Origin: Clostridia bacterium
Lineage (GTDB): Bacteria; Bacillota; Clostridia; Clostridiales; Clostridiaceae
Direction of reading: 5' to 3'
Assembly (NCBI GenBank): GCA_012523855.1
Contig: JAAYTB010000044.1
Coordinates: 1 to 33,669, forward strand
DNA length: 33,669 nucleotides
The notes beneath the pieces are model-generated. The model had not been told where the DNA came from and made no database searches. It was given only the letters and a program-made list of their open reading frames with translations. The position numbers and the translations under genes are program-made. Shown piece after piece: positions 33,554 through 33,669 of the stretch (its first letter is position 1; the number at the start of each line of letters is the position of its first letter).

Positions 33554-33669
33554 ATTTCTTCCTCACATTGTAACATATATAATTTTAGTATTCCCAATTT
33601 ATTAAAAAAGGACTTATTAAATTTATTATATATGAAAACTAGAAAAAAACGAACTTTTTTTAAGAAGCA

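Noticed and set aside
33632..33669. Possible start of a plus-strand gene at the right edge (MKTRKKRTFFKK)
   Set aside because: Only 12 codons are visible and the nearest AGGA-like site is about 20 bases away; not enough to call.

Overview
The window is low-GC DNA from a spore-forming Gram-positive bacterium, most likely a member of the Clostridia. It carries a spore-coat transglutaminase behind a sigma-K-type promoter, a GerW (YtfJ) gene paired with its usual DUF2953 partner, a glutaminyl-tRNA synthetase behind a T-box leader, pyruvate formate-lyase, an LPXTG surface protein, AGGAGG ribosome sites throughout and several TTG or GTG starts. No phage, transposase, CRISPR array, rRNA or tRNA is visible. 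I cannot name a genus from the sequence alone.

Layout. 1-935: the 3' end of a sortase-anchored surface protein with a 39-bp repeat stalk. 966-2773: spore transglutaminase (tgl) on the minus strand, diverging from a tiny cysteine-rich membrane-type protein, followed by a LURP-one-related protein. 2858-5558: a VanW/G5 envelope protein converging on a glutamate symporter gene (gltS) broken by one extra base. 5735-8645: a small unknown gene, an NADH pyrophosphatase, a glutaredoxin-like protein, a TerC-family membrane protein and a small unknown. 8784-12399 (minus): chorismate synthase, then an 826-residue WG-repeat/DUF3298 protein whose ribosome site abuts the aroC terminator. 12606-16282: pflB behind a perfect sigma-A promoter, then a DEAD-box-family helicase with a DEGD motif. 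16484-17467 (minus): the sporulation pair DUF2953-gerW. 17597-18238: a stand-alone infC whose ribosome site points to an AUA start codon. 18276-20257: a decayed 2-hydroxyacid dehydrogenase, a soluble LiaF-like protein and epoxyqueuosine reductase. 20458-23210: a zinc-ribbon protein, a short Na/Pi cotransporter, a DegV lipid-binding protein and an unknown. 23276-25981: a secreted protein with two CBM25-like modules, an unknown, and a two-gene membrane operon. 25995-29965 (minus): a small basic protein, a 1092-residue TPR/GAF/GGDEF protein with a degenerate NTPase domain, and another small unknown. 29966-33553: a decayed stretch, the T-box-controlled glnS, a small unknown and a DEDDh exonuclease.

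Most genes are single units with their own terminators; few form operons. Common themes are sporulation (tgl, gerW, the cysteine-rich neighbour), the cell envelope (LPXTG protein, VanW, LiaF-like, CBM25, Na/Pi) and translation (infC, glnS, queG, helicase). No complete, clearly new multi-gene system stands out. The most interesting signals are the AUA-started orphan infC, the tgl/cysteine-rich divergent pair, the broken gltS with possible re-initiation, the terminator-RBS junction at the WG gene, and the GGDEF protein with dead Walker motifs.
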